Position numbers and translations under genes: made by a program
Notes under the pieces: generated by a model
What the model saw: the letters and a program-made list of their open reading frames with translations, nothing else
What the model was told of the DNA's origin: nothing
The model's database searches: none
Source: Agathobacter sp.
Lineage (GTDB): Bacteria > Bacillota > Clostridia > Lachnospirales > Lachnospiraceae
NCBI GenBank assembly: GCA_017409825.1
Contig: JAFQRZ010000008.1
Location: forward strand, 1 to 64,000
Direction of reading: 5' to 3'
DNA length: 64,000 bases
Part shown: positions 44,361 through 51,693 of the stretch, piece after piece
How the letters are laid out: every line of letters begins with the position of its first letter
How positions within the stretch are numbered: position 1 is the first letter of the stretch

Positions 44361-44421
44361 ATCCCCACATATAAAATTATCGCTGTATTCGCATAAGGCT
44401 TCTAATTTTATATGTGGGGAT
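44361..44421. terminator. Bidirectional terminator with conserved 23-nt loop (copy 2)
   Basis: A perfect 19-bp stem (44361-44379 with 44403-44421) encloses the 23-nt loop at 44380-44402. T-rich sequence follows on both strands. It separates the convergent DUF1836 and TrpR-like genes. The conserved loop reads on the minus strand. Confidence 0.88.
44380..44402 (-). repeat. Conserved loop repeat, copy 2
   Basis: On the minus strand GAAGCCTTAT, then GCGAA, then TACAGCGA. It differs from copy 3 at only two of 23 positions and from copy 1 at six. Confidence 0.8.
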
Positions 44422-44448
44422 CTATTTTATACTTACTTAATACTTCTA

Positions 44449-44754
44449 TCATTTATCTTGTAGGTCCGTAGGACAAATTCTCTTTAATACCATATCCAGG
44501 CCTTCGTTCCCATAATTTAGCGAACGATTAACACGACTAATCGTTGCAGTAGAAGCCCCAGTTTCTTTTGCAATATCTAGATATGTCCGCTCTTCACGAA
44601 GCATTTTCGCTACTTCTACACGCTGTGCAATTGCTGACAATTCTTTAATTGTACACACGTCTTCAAAGAATTTGTAGCACTCCTCCTTATTCTCCAACGA
44701 CAATACCGCATCAAAAAAACGATTTACCGTTGCAGAATGTAACCCCTTTTCCAT
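44449..44754 (-). CDS. TrpR-like transcriptional regulator (YerC/YecD family)
   Basis: 101 residues. TrpR/YerC fold: FFEDVCTIKELSAIAQRVEVAKMLREERTYLDIAKETGASTATISRVNRSL, with the helix-turn-helix in YLDIAKETGASTATISRV. YerC-family members in Firmicutes are TrpR-like, with an unclear effector. A GAAGAGGAAGAGG run precedes the ATG at 44754. Its promoter (44787-44815) is back to back with that of the CPBP protease gene, so it could regulate both. Confidence 0.9.
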   Translation of the reverse strand: MEKGLHSATVNRFFDAVLSLENKEECYKFFEDVCTIKELSAIAQRVEVAKMLREERTYLDIAKETGASTATISRVNRSLNYGNEGLDMVLKRICPTDLQDK

Positions 44755-44786
44755 ACCTCTTCCTCTTCTTTCTTTCAAGTAGATAC

Positions 44787-44815
44787 ATTTTAGCACATTA
44801 AAGTGTTATAGTAAA
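44787..44815 (-). promoter_or_regulatory. Promoter of the TrpR-like gene
   Basis: On the minus strand TTTACT (44810-44815), 17-bp spacer, TAAAAT (44787-44792). Confidence 0.6.
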
Positions 44816-44823
44816 CAAGTTTC

Positions 44824-44851
44824 TTGAATTCACGTCCTAGTATGATATAAT
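44824..44851 (+). promoter_or_regulatory. Promoter of the CPBP protease gene
   Basis: TTGAAT (44824-44829), 16-bp spacer, TATAAT (44846-44851). Confidence 0.75.
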
Positions 44852-44885
44852 ATAAGCACGATTTTTATTTTACAGGGGAATATTT

Positions 44886-45722
44886 ATGAAAAAAATAAAG
44901 ACACTTCTTTTTTCATCCGTACCTTTTTTCCTTGCAATCGGAATTCAATTTATAGCGGTATACTATCTTTTATTTATCGCTTCTGTTTTCCTATTTGGTA
45001 TTGCACCAGCGATTCAGGGGAAGGTGTACAATGAGCAGGACTTACTCGTTCTCGCCTCAGATATGAATTTCAACACGATTGCAAGCATTATCTTCTCGGT
45101 AGCTTGCATTACTGTTTTCGCTATTTGGTATTACAAAAGCTGTGGCGGCAATTTCAAAATTAATCTCAAAAAAGACTTTCATCCTTATGAAATCCTTGGG
45201 CTTATCCTTTTAGTGCCAGGTTCTCAGTTTATGAGCAGCATTGTTACCAGTATGATTTCTCTGGTATTCCCAAGCTGGCTGGAATACTACATGGAGCTTA
45301 TTGAAAGTGCAGGTCTCTCTGGTGAAGTGCCGCTGCTTATGATGATTTACTCGGTTTGTCTGGCACCAATTGGCGAAGAACTCATTTTCCGAGGCGTAAC
45401 CTACCGCATTGCTCGAAGAGTATTTCCATTTTGGATTGCAAATATCATTCAAGCACTCCTCTTTGGAATTTTCCACATGAATCCACTTCAGGGCTGTTAT
45501 ACCTTTATCCTTGGACTTTTCATGGGATATATATGTGAAAAAGGCGGCTCACTCTATCATGCGATTTTCTTCCATTTCTTATTTAATTTGTGGGGAACTA
45601 CCGCATCACAATGGCTGACACTCACAAGTCCTGCAATCCAAGGACTCATGATTGTTGTTGGAACCATAGTCGGGCTTAGCAGCGGATTTTATTTTTTCCA
45701 CAAGGGAAATAGAGCAAAGTAA
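44886..45722 (+). CDS. CPBP-family intramembrane metalloprotease
   Basis: 278 residues, about eight membrane helices. CPBP (Abi) motifs: motif 1 EELIFRG with Glu164, Glu165 and Arg169, motif 2 FGIFHMN with His197, motif 3 HAIFFHFLFN (His near 229 and 233). These make a Rce1-like intramembrane glutamate protease site. In Firmicutes such proteins process peptides or confer self-immunity to bacteriocins; no bacteriocin gene is visible here. GGGGAA precedes the start. Flanked by conserved-loop terminators on both sides of the divergent gene pair. Confidence 0.92.
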   Translation: MKKIKTLLFSSVPFFLAIGIQFIAVYYLLFIASVFLFGIAPAIQGKVYNEQDLLVLASDMNFNTIASIIFSVACITVFAIWYYKSCGGNFKINLKKDFHPYEILGLILLVPGSQFMSSIVTSMISLVFPSWLEYYMELIESAGLSGEVPLLMMIYSVCLAPIGEELIFRGVTYRIARRVFPFWIANIIQALLFGIFHMNPLQGCYTFILGLFMGYICEKGGSLYHAIFFHFLFNLWGTTASQWLTLTSPAIQGLMIVVGTIVGLSSGFYFFHKGNRAK

Positions 45723-45759
45723 CTATATAATGCAGTTTTAAGTTGCACCCAAAAACAAG

Positions 45760-45832
45760 AAAACTCCCTCTCCATATAAGTTTAGAAGCCTTATGCTAGT
45801 ACAGCGATAAACTTATATGGAGAGGGAGTTTT
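45760..45832. terminator. Bidirectional terminator with conserved 23-nt loop (copy 3)
   Basis: A perfect 25-bp stem (45760-45784 with 45808-45832) encloses the 23-nt loop at 45785-45807. It lies between the convergent CPBP and DUF368 genes. Confidence 0.9.
45785..45807 (+). repeat. Conserved loop repeat, copy 3
   Basis: GAAGCCTTAT, then GCTAG, then TACAGCGA on the plus strand; inverted relative to copy 2, 1.4 kb away. Confidence 0.8.
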
Positions 45833-45865
45833 CGTAGTATTTAGACAATCCTTAAAAAGTGCCTT

Positions 45866-46750
45866 TTATAGTTCTTCTGTCTTTTTACCGAACCAATAAG
45901 TAAACCATGTTCCTACTGCAAGAAGAACAATACCTACGATAATTGTTACTGCATTGATATTATTATGACCCATTTTGATTACAATTGCAATTGGAGACGC
46001 CACAATAAGACCGATAATTCCACAATATGTTATTGATGGGAATTTCTCAAACAACCATTCAATTAATTTTGCTACTGCAAAAATACCTACGATAAAACCA
46101 ACACCAAATGGAGCAAGGATTCCCACATAGTAGAAAATCTGAGCCCAGTCAAAGGCAAACACTGCAGAAATAAAGCCACTGATGGAAGACATAATGCCTT
46201 CATAAAAGCCTAAAATCATAAGTACTAATGAACCACTTACCCCCGGTACTACCATTGTTGCCGCAGATACTACTCCAACCAAGAAAATAGTAAGCATAAA
46301 TCCAACATTCAAGTCAAAATTTGCAAAAGATGTCTGTGTTTCATTCATAGCTGCCATACCAACTGCAAGTGCAAAGAAAAATGCAAAGGCAATGAGATGT
46401 GGAGCTGAAATACTCTTCCCTTCTTTGTGAAGGCTTTCTTTTGCAGGTTTCACAATGGCTGGTACACCACCCAAAATCAAACCGATAAAACAGAAGCTAG
46501 TTGGGAATGGATATACTTCCAGGCACCATGGAATGATAAAAGAGAATACTGCAACACCAAGCACCATTCCAATTCCAAGTGGTAATAATGTAATAATAGA
46601 TTTTTTAATATCCTTAAACAAATTATTTACTACACCAATGATTTTTTCATATACCCCCATGGAAACCATCATTGTTCCACCACTTACACCTGGGATGATA
46701 TTCGCTACACCGATTAACATACCTTTAATAATGTCAAATAAAAAATTCAT
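45866..46750 (-). CDS. DUF368 membrane protein (PopT-like undecaprenyl phosphate translocase)
   Basis: 294 residues with about eight to nine helices. DUF368 hallmarks: IIKGMLIGVANIIPGVSGGTMMVSMGVYE at the N terminus and the repeat-related VVSAATMVVPGVSGSLVLMILGFYEGIM in the middle. The two PGVSG loops mark an internal duplication. Proteins of this family (PopT) were shown in other bacteria to flip undecaprenyl phosphate back for cell-wall synthesis. AGGAGGA lies inside the end of hisC, which it overlaps by 17 bp, so it is translated from the hisC message. Confidence 0.9.
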   Translation of the reverse strand: MNFLFDIIKGMLIGVANIIPGVSGGTMMVSMGVYEKIIGVVNNLFKDIKKSIITLLPLGIGMVLGVAVFSFIIPWCLEVYPFPTSFCFIGLILGGVPAIVKPAKESLHKEGKSISAPHLIAFAFFFALAVGMAAMNETQTSFANFDLNVGFMLTIFLVGVVSAATMVVPGVSGSLVLMILGFYEGIMSSISGFISAVFAFDWAQIFYYVGILAPFGVGFIVGIFAVAKLIEWLFEKFPSITYCGIIGLIVASPIAIVIKMGHNNINAVTIIVGIVLLAVGTWFTYWFGKKTEEL

Positions 46751-47795
46751 CTTTAATCCTCCTAATTAACTCCTTCATCTCTTCTTCGGTTCCAATGGAA
46801 ATACGCAGATAATTATCGATTCGCTCTGGCTTTTTAAAATATCTTACATAAATATCTGCCTCGCGAAGTGCCTGATAAAGTTCTACTGCTGGTATATCCT
46901 TATGTGTTACAAAAACAAAATTACTCTTAGAATCCCCAAACTCAAAACCTAATTTCTTCAGCTCTGCCTTGGTCCATTCTCTTGTCGCAATAATTTTATT
47001 ACGCGTCATTTCAAAATATTCTTTGTCCTGAATCGCTGCAACTCCAAGCTCAATCGTCAGCGCATCCATCGTATAGGAATTAAAAGAATACTTCACATCA
47101 TTCAGATATTTGATAACCTTCTCATTGCTAATTGCAAATCCGATTCGCGAACCTGCCATCGAACGAGACTTAGAAAAGGTCTGCACCACAATTACATTGT
47201 CGTACTTTTGAATCAGCGGCAATGCACTTTCACCACCAAAATCAATATATGCTTCATCCACGACAACTATCACATCCGGATTATTGCGAATGATATCCTC
47301 TACCGCCTCCAAAGCCAACAATTCTCCGGTTGGCGCATTTGGATTTGGGAAAATAATACCGCCATTTTCTTTTGTGTAATCTTCTGGACGAATGCACAAA
47401 TTCTCATCCAATGAAATTTTCTCGTAAGGAATACGAAGCATATCTGCCCAAACATCGTAAAACGAATATGTGATATCAGGAAAAAGAATCGGCTCTTTTC
47501 CATTGTAGAATGTCATAAAAATCATAGCAAGCACATCATCGGAACCAACGCCAACAAAGACTTCTTCTTTCTTCACACCATAATAATCTGCAATCGCCTG
47601 CACCAGTTTTCCTACGGTTGGATCTGGATATTTGCGCAAACGATCCACTTGAAATTCCTCCAGCACTTTCTGCCCCCCCGGAGCAGGTGGATATGGATTT
47701 TCGTTCGTATTTAATTTAATCATCTTCTCCTTCTGTGGCTGTTCACCAGGCACATAAGGAACAACTTTTCGTACGTTGTTTTCCCACTTTTTCAT
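46734..47795 (-). CDS. hisC: Histidinol-phosphate aminotransferase
   Basis: 353 residues. PLP-dependent fold type I aminotransferase of the HisC family: IKLNTNENPYPPAP, VFVGVGSDDVLAMI, FPNPNAPTG, VVVDEAYIDFGG, and the PLP Lys in TFSKSRSMAGSRIGF, with C-terminal NYLRISIGTEEE. It converts imidazole acetol-phosphate with Glu into histidinol phosphate, though related enzymes act on aromatic amino acids. Start at 47795 follows TTTGGAGG; the upstream extension overlaps a terminator. Not in a his operon; cotranscribed with the DUF368 gene. Confidence 0.9.
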   Translation of the reverse strand: MKKWENNVRKVVPYVPGEQPQKEKMIKLNTNENPYPPAPGGQKVLEEFQVDRLRKYPDPTVGKLVQAIADYYGVKKEEVFVGVGSDDVLAMIFMTFYNGKEPILFPDITYSFYDVWADMLRIPYEKISLDENLCIRPEDYTKENGGIIFPNPNAPTGELLALEAVEDIIRNNPDVIVVVDEAYIDFGGESALPLIQKYDNVIVVQTFSKSRSMAGSRIGFAISNEKVIKYLNDVKYSFNSYTMDALTIELGVAAIQDKEYFEMTRNKIIATREWTKAELKKLGFEFGDSKSNFVFVTHKDIPAVELYQALREADIYVRYFKKPERIDNYLRISIGTEEEMKELIRRIKDEFFI

Positions 47796-47826
47796 ACAAC
47801 GCCTCCAAAACAAATTTTTCCTATTA

Positions 47827-47863
47827 TAAAAAGACATTCTACCCCAAAAGAGATAGAATGTCT
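47827..47863 (-). terminator. Terminator of the second YtrA-type ABC operon
   Basis: AGACATTCTA (47832-47841) pairs with TAGAATGTCT (47854-47863); TTTTTATAAT follows on the minus strand. Confidence 0.88.
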
Positions 47864-47890
47864 AGATTATCTTAGCTAAGATTTGGAAAA

Positions 47891-48514
47891 TTAATATTCT
47901 TTTTTCTCAAAGATTGTAGAAGTAATTAGCCATGAGATGAAATATAGGAGCGTTGCCCCTCCCAGCAGAAGGAATACCAACTGCTTCGCATCTATTATAA
48001 TTTGAAAATCACTTCCCAAATCCATAAAAACCTTGATGAAAGAAAGTGCGATTGCCATAACAAGAATATTTACAAAACGCCCCTTTTCTGTTCCCAATAA
48101 GAAAATGAGTGGAAGCACAATCGACGGTGCCACCATACCAATTGCCAGTGGCAATGTCATAATCAGGGCGAAATCCGTAAGCACAAAACTACCATCCATA
48201 CTCATTTTAATCGCCTGCACCATACCAGTCGCAGCACATGCCAAAAGTACCATCATGAAACCAAATATATATTTTTCTGTCACATACGTACGTTTTTTCA
48301 TTGGAAGAGCCGAAAGCAGTTTCAAGAAATTTTCTTTTTCATCATACGAGTACATCGTTATTGGCATCATTCCCATCAATATCGCTGGATAATAGGTCAT
48401 AAATACCGCATCCTGATTGCTAAATCCTGCTAGCACGCAAAACAAGACTACCACCAAGAACACGCGCAAATAGCTTTGCATCTGATAAAAATCTTTTATG
48501 AGTAATCCCTTCAT
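47891..48514 (-). CDS. ABC-2 transporter permease (YtrA-linked)
   Basis: 207 residues with six predicted helices, resembling the ABC-2 membrane 5 group: MKGLLIKDFYQMQSYLRVFLV at the start, a central MYSYDEKENFLKLLSALPMKKRTYVTEKYIFG cytoplasmic loop. It starts 1 bp after the ATPase stop. Partner of the 280-residue ATPase. Confidence 0.88.
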   Translation of the reverse strand: MKGLLIKDFYQMQSYLRVFLVVVLFCVLAGFSNQDAVFMTYYPAILMGMMPITMYSYDEKENFLKLLSALPMKKRTYVTEKYIFGFMMVLLACAATGMVQAIKMSMDGSFVLTDFALIMTLPLAIGMVAPSIVLPLIFLLGTEKGRFVNILVMAIALSFIKVFMDLGSDFQIIIDAKQLVFLLLGGATLLYFISWLITSTIFEKKEY

Positions 48515-48515
48515 A

Positions 48516-49358
48516 CTATCGCTCCCCCTTCACCATAAAAATAAATAACTGTTCCAAATCGACTGGTGAAATTTCAACCTCACTTGGAATCTCGCTTCTA
48601 TGAACAATTGCTTCCACACCATAAGGAGAAATCTTTTTCCCAATAACTGCATCCTTGGAAATCGCACCCAAGATTTCTTCACTACAACGAATAATGGCAT
48701 ACTGCTCTTTCAATGCGTCTTTTTCTTCACAAAGCATTAATTTTCCCTCGTGAAGAAATGCAATATAATCACAGATTTTCTCCAAATCACTAACAATATG
48801 GGAGGAAATCAGTACTGCATGGTTTTCATCTCTGGTAAACTCCGAAAAAACATCCAATACCTCGTCACGAATCACAGGATCTAACCCACTGGTTGCTTCG
48901 TCTAAAATCAGAAGCTTCGCATGGTGTGATAAAGCGACTGCGATTGCCAGCTTCATCTTCATCCCTTTCGAGAATTCCTTAAACTTTTTATCTCTTGGCA
49001 ATTTCAACTGCGTCAAATACTGTTCAAATACCGGTGCATCCCAGTTTTTATAGATATTCTGCATTACCTTACCTACTTGTTTTGCAGTCAAACATTCTGA
49101 AAAACCGACTTCATCCAATACGACTCCGATATCTTCCTTTGTCAGCTCGAAGTTTTCCCTGTTATCTTTTCCAAGGATCGTAATCGTTCCACCATCTCTT
49201 TTTATTGCATTCAACATCAGCTTAATCGTCGTACTCTTTCCTGCTCCATTTTCTCCAACAAGTCCCATAATACAACCACTTGGCAATGTCAGGTTGATGT
49301 TTTTCAACTCAAATTCTTTATAAGATTTACACAAATCACGAATTTCTACTGCATTCAT
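48516..49358 (-). CDS. ABC transporter ATPase (YtrB-like)
   Basis: 280 residues. Walker A GENGAGKST, the YtrB-type VVLDEVGFSECLTAKQV region in place of a usual Q-loop, signature FSKGMKMKL, Walker B LLILDEATSGLDP, switch His in SSHIVSDLEK, and a C-terminal extension of about 70 residues ending in VDLEQLFIFMVKGER. It overlaps the regulator gene by 4 bp (ATGA). Cargo unknown; family precedents concern envelope stress. Confidence 0.92.
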   Translation of the reverse strand: MNAVEIRDLCKSYKEFELKNINLTLPSGCIMGLVGENGAGKSTTIKLMLNAIKRDGGTITILGKDNRENFELTKEDIGVVLDEVGFSECLTAKQVGKVMQNIYKNWDAPVFEQYLTQLKLPRDKKFKEFSKGMKMKLAIAVALSHHAKLLILDEATSGLDPVIRDEVLDVFSEFTRDENHAVLISSHIVSDLEKICDYIAFLHEGKLMLCEEKDALKEQYAIIRCSEEILGAISKDAVIGKKISPYGVEAIVHRSEIPSEVEISPVDLEQLFIFMVKGER

Positions 49359-49732
49359 ACGTCATCCTCCATCATATAATCAAACATATCAATAATGTCT
49401 TTCTTGCTAAGATTACAAGAAATCGCAAGCTGACCGATTTCCTCCATGTAGTGCTCAATCTTCTTTAGATTTTCTTCTCGCAATAGTTCTACATTCTTCG
49501 GTGCTACGAAACACCCCTTCGCAGCAATCGTATAAATAAAGCCATCCTTTTCCAGCTCATCATACGCACGCCTTGTCGTAATCACACTAATGCGCAAATC
49601 CTTCGCCAGATTTCGAATGGAAGGAAGCGCCTCATCCTCTTTTAAGGTTCCGCTCAAAATCTGATTCTTAATCTGAGCATATATCTGCTCGTAAATCGGT
49701 GCATTACTTTTGTTATCTATGAATATATTCAT
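49355..49732 (-). CDS. GntR-family regulator, YtrA subfamily
   Basis: 125 residues: winged helix (PIYEQIYAQIKNQILSGTLKEDEALPSIRNLAKDLRISVITTRRAYDELEKDGFIYTIAAKGCFVA) plus a short helical tail. It heads its ABC operon and presumably binds the operator at 49752-49774, repressing its own transcript. GAGGTGAA precedes the ATG. Confidence 0.93.
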   Translation of the reverse strand: MNIFIDNKSNAPIYEQIYAQIKNQILSGTLKEDEALPSIRNLAKDLRISVITTRRAYDELEKDGFIYTIAAKGCFVAPKNVELLREENLKKIEHYMEEIGQLAISCNLSKKDIIDMFDYMMEDDV

Positions 49733-49751
49733 ATTTCACCTCTTGTTTCAT

Positions 49752-49774
49752 CTGTATATGCACAGTATATACAG
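49752..49774. promoter_or_regulatory. YtrA-type operator of the second ABC operon
   Basis: CTGTATAT (49752-49759), 7-bp spacer, ATATACAG (49767-49774), overlapping the -10 element. A second 8-bp palindrome CTGTACAG lies in the promoter spacer. Confidence 0.72.
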
Positions 49775-49792
49775 TCTGTACAGATATGTCAA
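49764..49792 (-). promoter_or_regulatory. Promoter of the second YtrA-type ABC operon
   Basis: On the minus strand TTGACA (49787-49792), 17-bp spacer, TATACT (49764-49769); a near-consensus sigmaA promoter that needs repression. Confidence 0.85.
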
Positions 49793-49795
49793 TAG

Positions 49796-49826
49796 AAAAA
49801 ACCTCACGAGCTTTCACCCGTGAGGT
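49796..49826 (-). terminator. Terminator of the DUF5808-type membrane protein gene
   Basis: ACCTCACG (49801-49808) pairs with CGTGAGGT (49819-49826); TTTTTTC follows on the minus strand. Confidence 0.88.
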
Positions 49827-49832
49827 CACTTT

Positions 49833-51200
49833 CTATTTTTCTAATTTTTCAATTATTTTCTGCGTTTGTGCATCATCAATACCGCTAATATAATAGGTTT
49901 CCTCTTCTGTTATAATCTTAATAAATAAATCATTTTGTGGATTATAGAAGGCTTCAAACATTCCTTCGCGGTAAATTTCAAAGGTCCCACTACAAATATC
50001 ATCCATACCATTTCCTGCAACTTTAGTCACCTCTGGCATTTCCGTAATAACCTTATAGCTTTCAATCTCCTCTAGCGGAATTTCATACTCGACACTTAGA
50101 TGCGTGCACACAATCGTATCATCTACCACTTCCGTCTTCATCGGTGTAAAATCAAGCATAATCATCCAAATGCTTGTAACTGGAATGATAAGCAAGCATA
50201 AAAATGCAACGATATACATTCCTTTACCAACACCTGTTGCCATATTCATAGCTGTTCCTGTACCCATACGATTTTCCACCATTACGTGAGTATCCTTTGG
50301 ATTATAGTACATCATACCATAATACCAATGACTATCATCTGTAGCCGAATCTACCACGGTACGTTTTGACTCATATTTGCGATTCAGTTCATTGATCTTC
50401 TTTACTAGTTTTAATGCAATAAGCATAACTACTATGCCATACGCAACACATCCCCAGATGATGATTGCCATCGCCTGATGTCTAAAATACATTCCAACTA
50501 AAACAAACCAAATAAACCCTGTATTTATCCATGCACAAGTCAGCCAGAAATTTTTCCAAATTTGCTTTTTCGCTCTGGCAAAATTCATATTCGTATCACT
50601 GTCATCACAAATGACAGCCATCTTCTGTTTATCCGTCAGCACAGCGAATCCATAAAACATCCATGTACATGCGGCAAATGTAATCATACAAATACGAATT
50701 GCCACAAAGCCCTCATCTGGAAACAGCACATAAGAAACAACAACAGGAACCACACTAAGCAGTAATGTTGGAAAAAATGTAAGGAATTTGACTTTTCTAG
50801 GTATAGACGCAATCTTTAAGTCCGTATAAGATATCTCGCTTGCCTGTTCCCAGCCTCGCTCTCTTTTCAACTCCTGTACCTGTGCATTTGCTTTGGCATA
50901 CAAAACCATCGGATAGAAGCATATCACTAAAATCCATATCATCCAAATCGTAAATTCAATGGATATATACGGAATAAACAACGCCACAAAGGGAATAATT
51001 CCTAATATAATAAAATCCCTTTTTAATCTCTTGCGATACTCCATATCAATCGCATCTATCGCTGGATCATTTTTCAGCTCTTTGCTCAATGTCGCACCAA
51101 AACAATATCCGTTTTTGTTTCTCATATTACGAAACATAAAATACATCAAAAATATAATTGGGTAGCAACCTACCATAAAAATAATAGATAATACACTCAT
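49833..51200 (-). CDS. Multi-pass membrane protein with C-terminal PH-like domain (DUF5808/DUF1648-like)
   Basis: 455 residues. About eight helices; the segment NKNGYCFGATLSKELKNDPAIDAIDMEYRKRLKRDFIILGIIP near the N terminus is the pattern of DUF5808-type proteins, with a long helix-rich centre and MYYNPKDTHVMVENRMGTGTAMNMA, a motif also seen in DUF1648 proteins. The last ~100 residues (VVDDTIVCTHLSVEYEIPLEEIESYKVI onwards) look like a bacterial PH domain. The upstream 121-residue GntR regulator (20-bp gap) is cotranscribed. Function unknown; relatives are often linked to envelope-stress regulators. Confidence 0.82.
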   Translation of the reverse strand: MSVLSIIFMVGCYPIIFLMYFMFRNMRNKNGYCFGATLSKELKNDPAIDAIDMEYRKRLKRDFIILGIIPFVALFIPYISIEFTIWMIWILVICFYPMVLYAKANAQVQELKRERGWEQASEISYTDLKIASIPRKVKFLTFFPTLLLSVVPVVVSYVLFPDEGFVAIRICMITFAACTWMFYGFAVLTDKQKMAVICDDSDTNMNFARAKKQIWKNFWLTCAWINTGFIWFVLVGMYFRHQAMAIIIWGCVAYGIVVMLIALKLVKKINELNRKYESKRTVVDSATDDSHWYYGMMYYNPKDTHVMVENRMGTGTAMNMATGVGKGMYIVAFLCLLIIPVTSIWMIMLDFTPMKTEVVDDTIVCTHLSVEYEIPLEEIESYKVITEMPEVTKVAGNGMDDICSGTFEIYREGMFEAFYNPQNDLFIKIITEEETYYISGIDDAQTQKIIEKLEK

Positions 51201-51220
51201 AACACTTCCTCCTCACCTAG

Positions 51221-51583
51221 CTATTCATAAAACTTACCACAAATTTTACAAAAGTCTTCTTTGGTAATTCCTCTAATCTTTGCTTCTGAAATCACACGCT
51301 GCAGTGCTTCTCGCGACTCCTCGGACAATTCTGGCGAAAAATTCAACTGTTCTCGTACTTTCGCACCATTTCTCCTATCCGTGTAAATATAGCCTTCCTG
51401 CTTTAACAACTGATACGCCTTATTTACCGTCATGGAGTTGACCCCCATTTCCTCTGCTAAGCCACGTACCGTTGGCAGTTGCTCTCCTGGTTGTAATCTC
51501 CCATCCGAAATTCCCAAAACAATCTGATTTCTTATCTGAAGATAAATTGGAATATCGGAATATTCGTTGATTGCGATAATCAT
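51221..51583 (-). CDS. GntR-family regulator, YtrA subfamily
   Basis: 120 residues: winged helix (PIYLQIRNQIVLGISDGRLQPGEQLPTVRGLAEEMGVNSMTVNKAYQLLKQEGYIYTDRRNGAKV) plus a short tail (EALQRVISEAKIRGITKEDFCKICGKFY). Start at 51583 follows AGAGAGGTGG. It heads a two-gene unit with the membrane protein at 49833-51200 and probably controls it through the palindrome at 51598-51622. Confidence 0.92.
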   Translation of the reverse strand: MIIAINEYSDIPIYLQIRNQIVLGISDGRLQPGEQLPTVRGLAEEMGVNSMTVNKAYQLLKQEGYIYTDRRNGAKVREQLNFSPELSEESREALQRVISEAKIRGITKEDFCKICGKFYE

Positions 51584-51597
51584 ATAGACCACCTCTC

Positions 51598-51622
51598 TTT
51601 GTATTATTTATTATAATACAAA
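51598..51622. promoter_or_regulatory. YtrA-type operator of the third module
   Basis: TTTGTATTAT (51598-51607), 5-bp spacer, ATAATACAAA (51613-51622): 10-bp perfect arms. It overlaps the -10 element and reaches the ribosome binding site region. Confidence 0.75.
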
Positions 51623-51638
51623 CCGCACAAAATTGCAA
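51610..51638 (-). promoter_or_regulatory. Promoter of the third YtrA-type module
   Basis: On the minus strand TTGCAA (51633-51638), 17-bp spacer, TATAAT (51610-51615). Confidence 0.8.
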
Positions 51639-51648
51639 TACGCGTATC

Positions 51649-51681
51649 AAAAAAAGGTGCAGGAATTCTCCAACACCTTTT
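51649..51681 (-). terminator. Terminator of the alanine symporter gene
   Basis: AAAAGGTG (51652-51659) pairs with CACCTTTT (51674-51681), with an inner GGA/TCC; a T run follows on the minus strand. Confidence 0.8.
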
Positions 51682-51693
51682 CTCATCTTTCTA

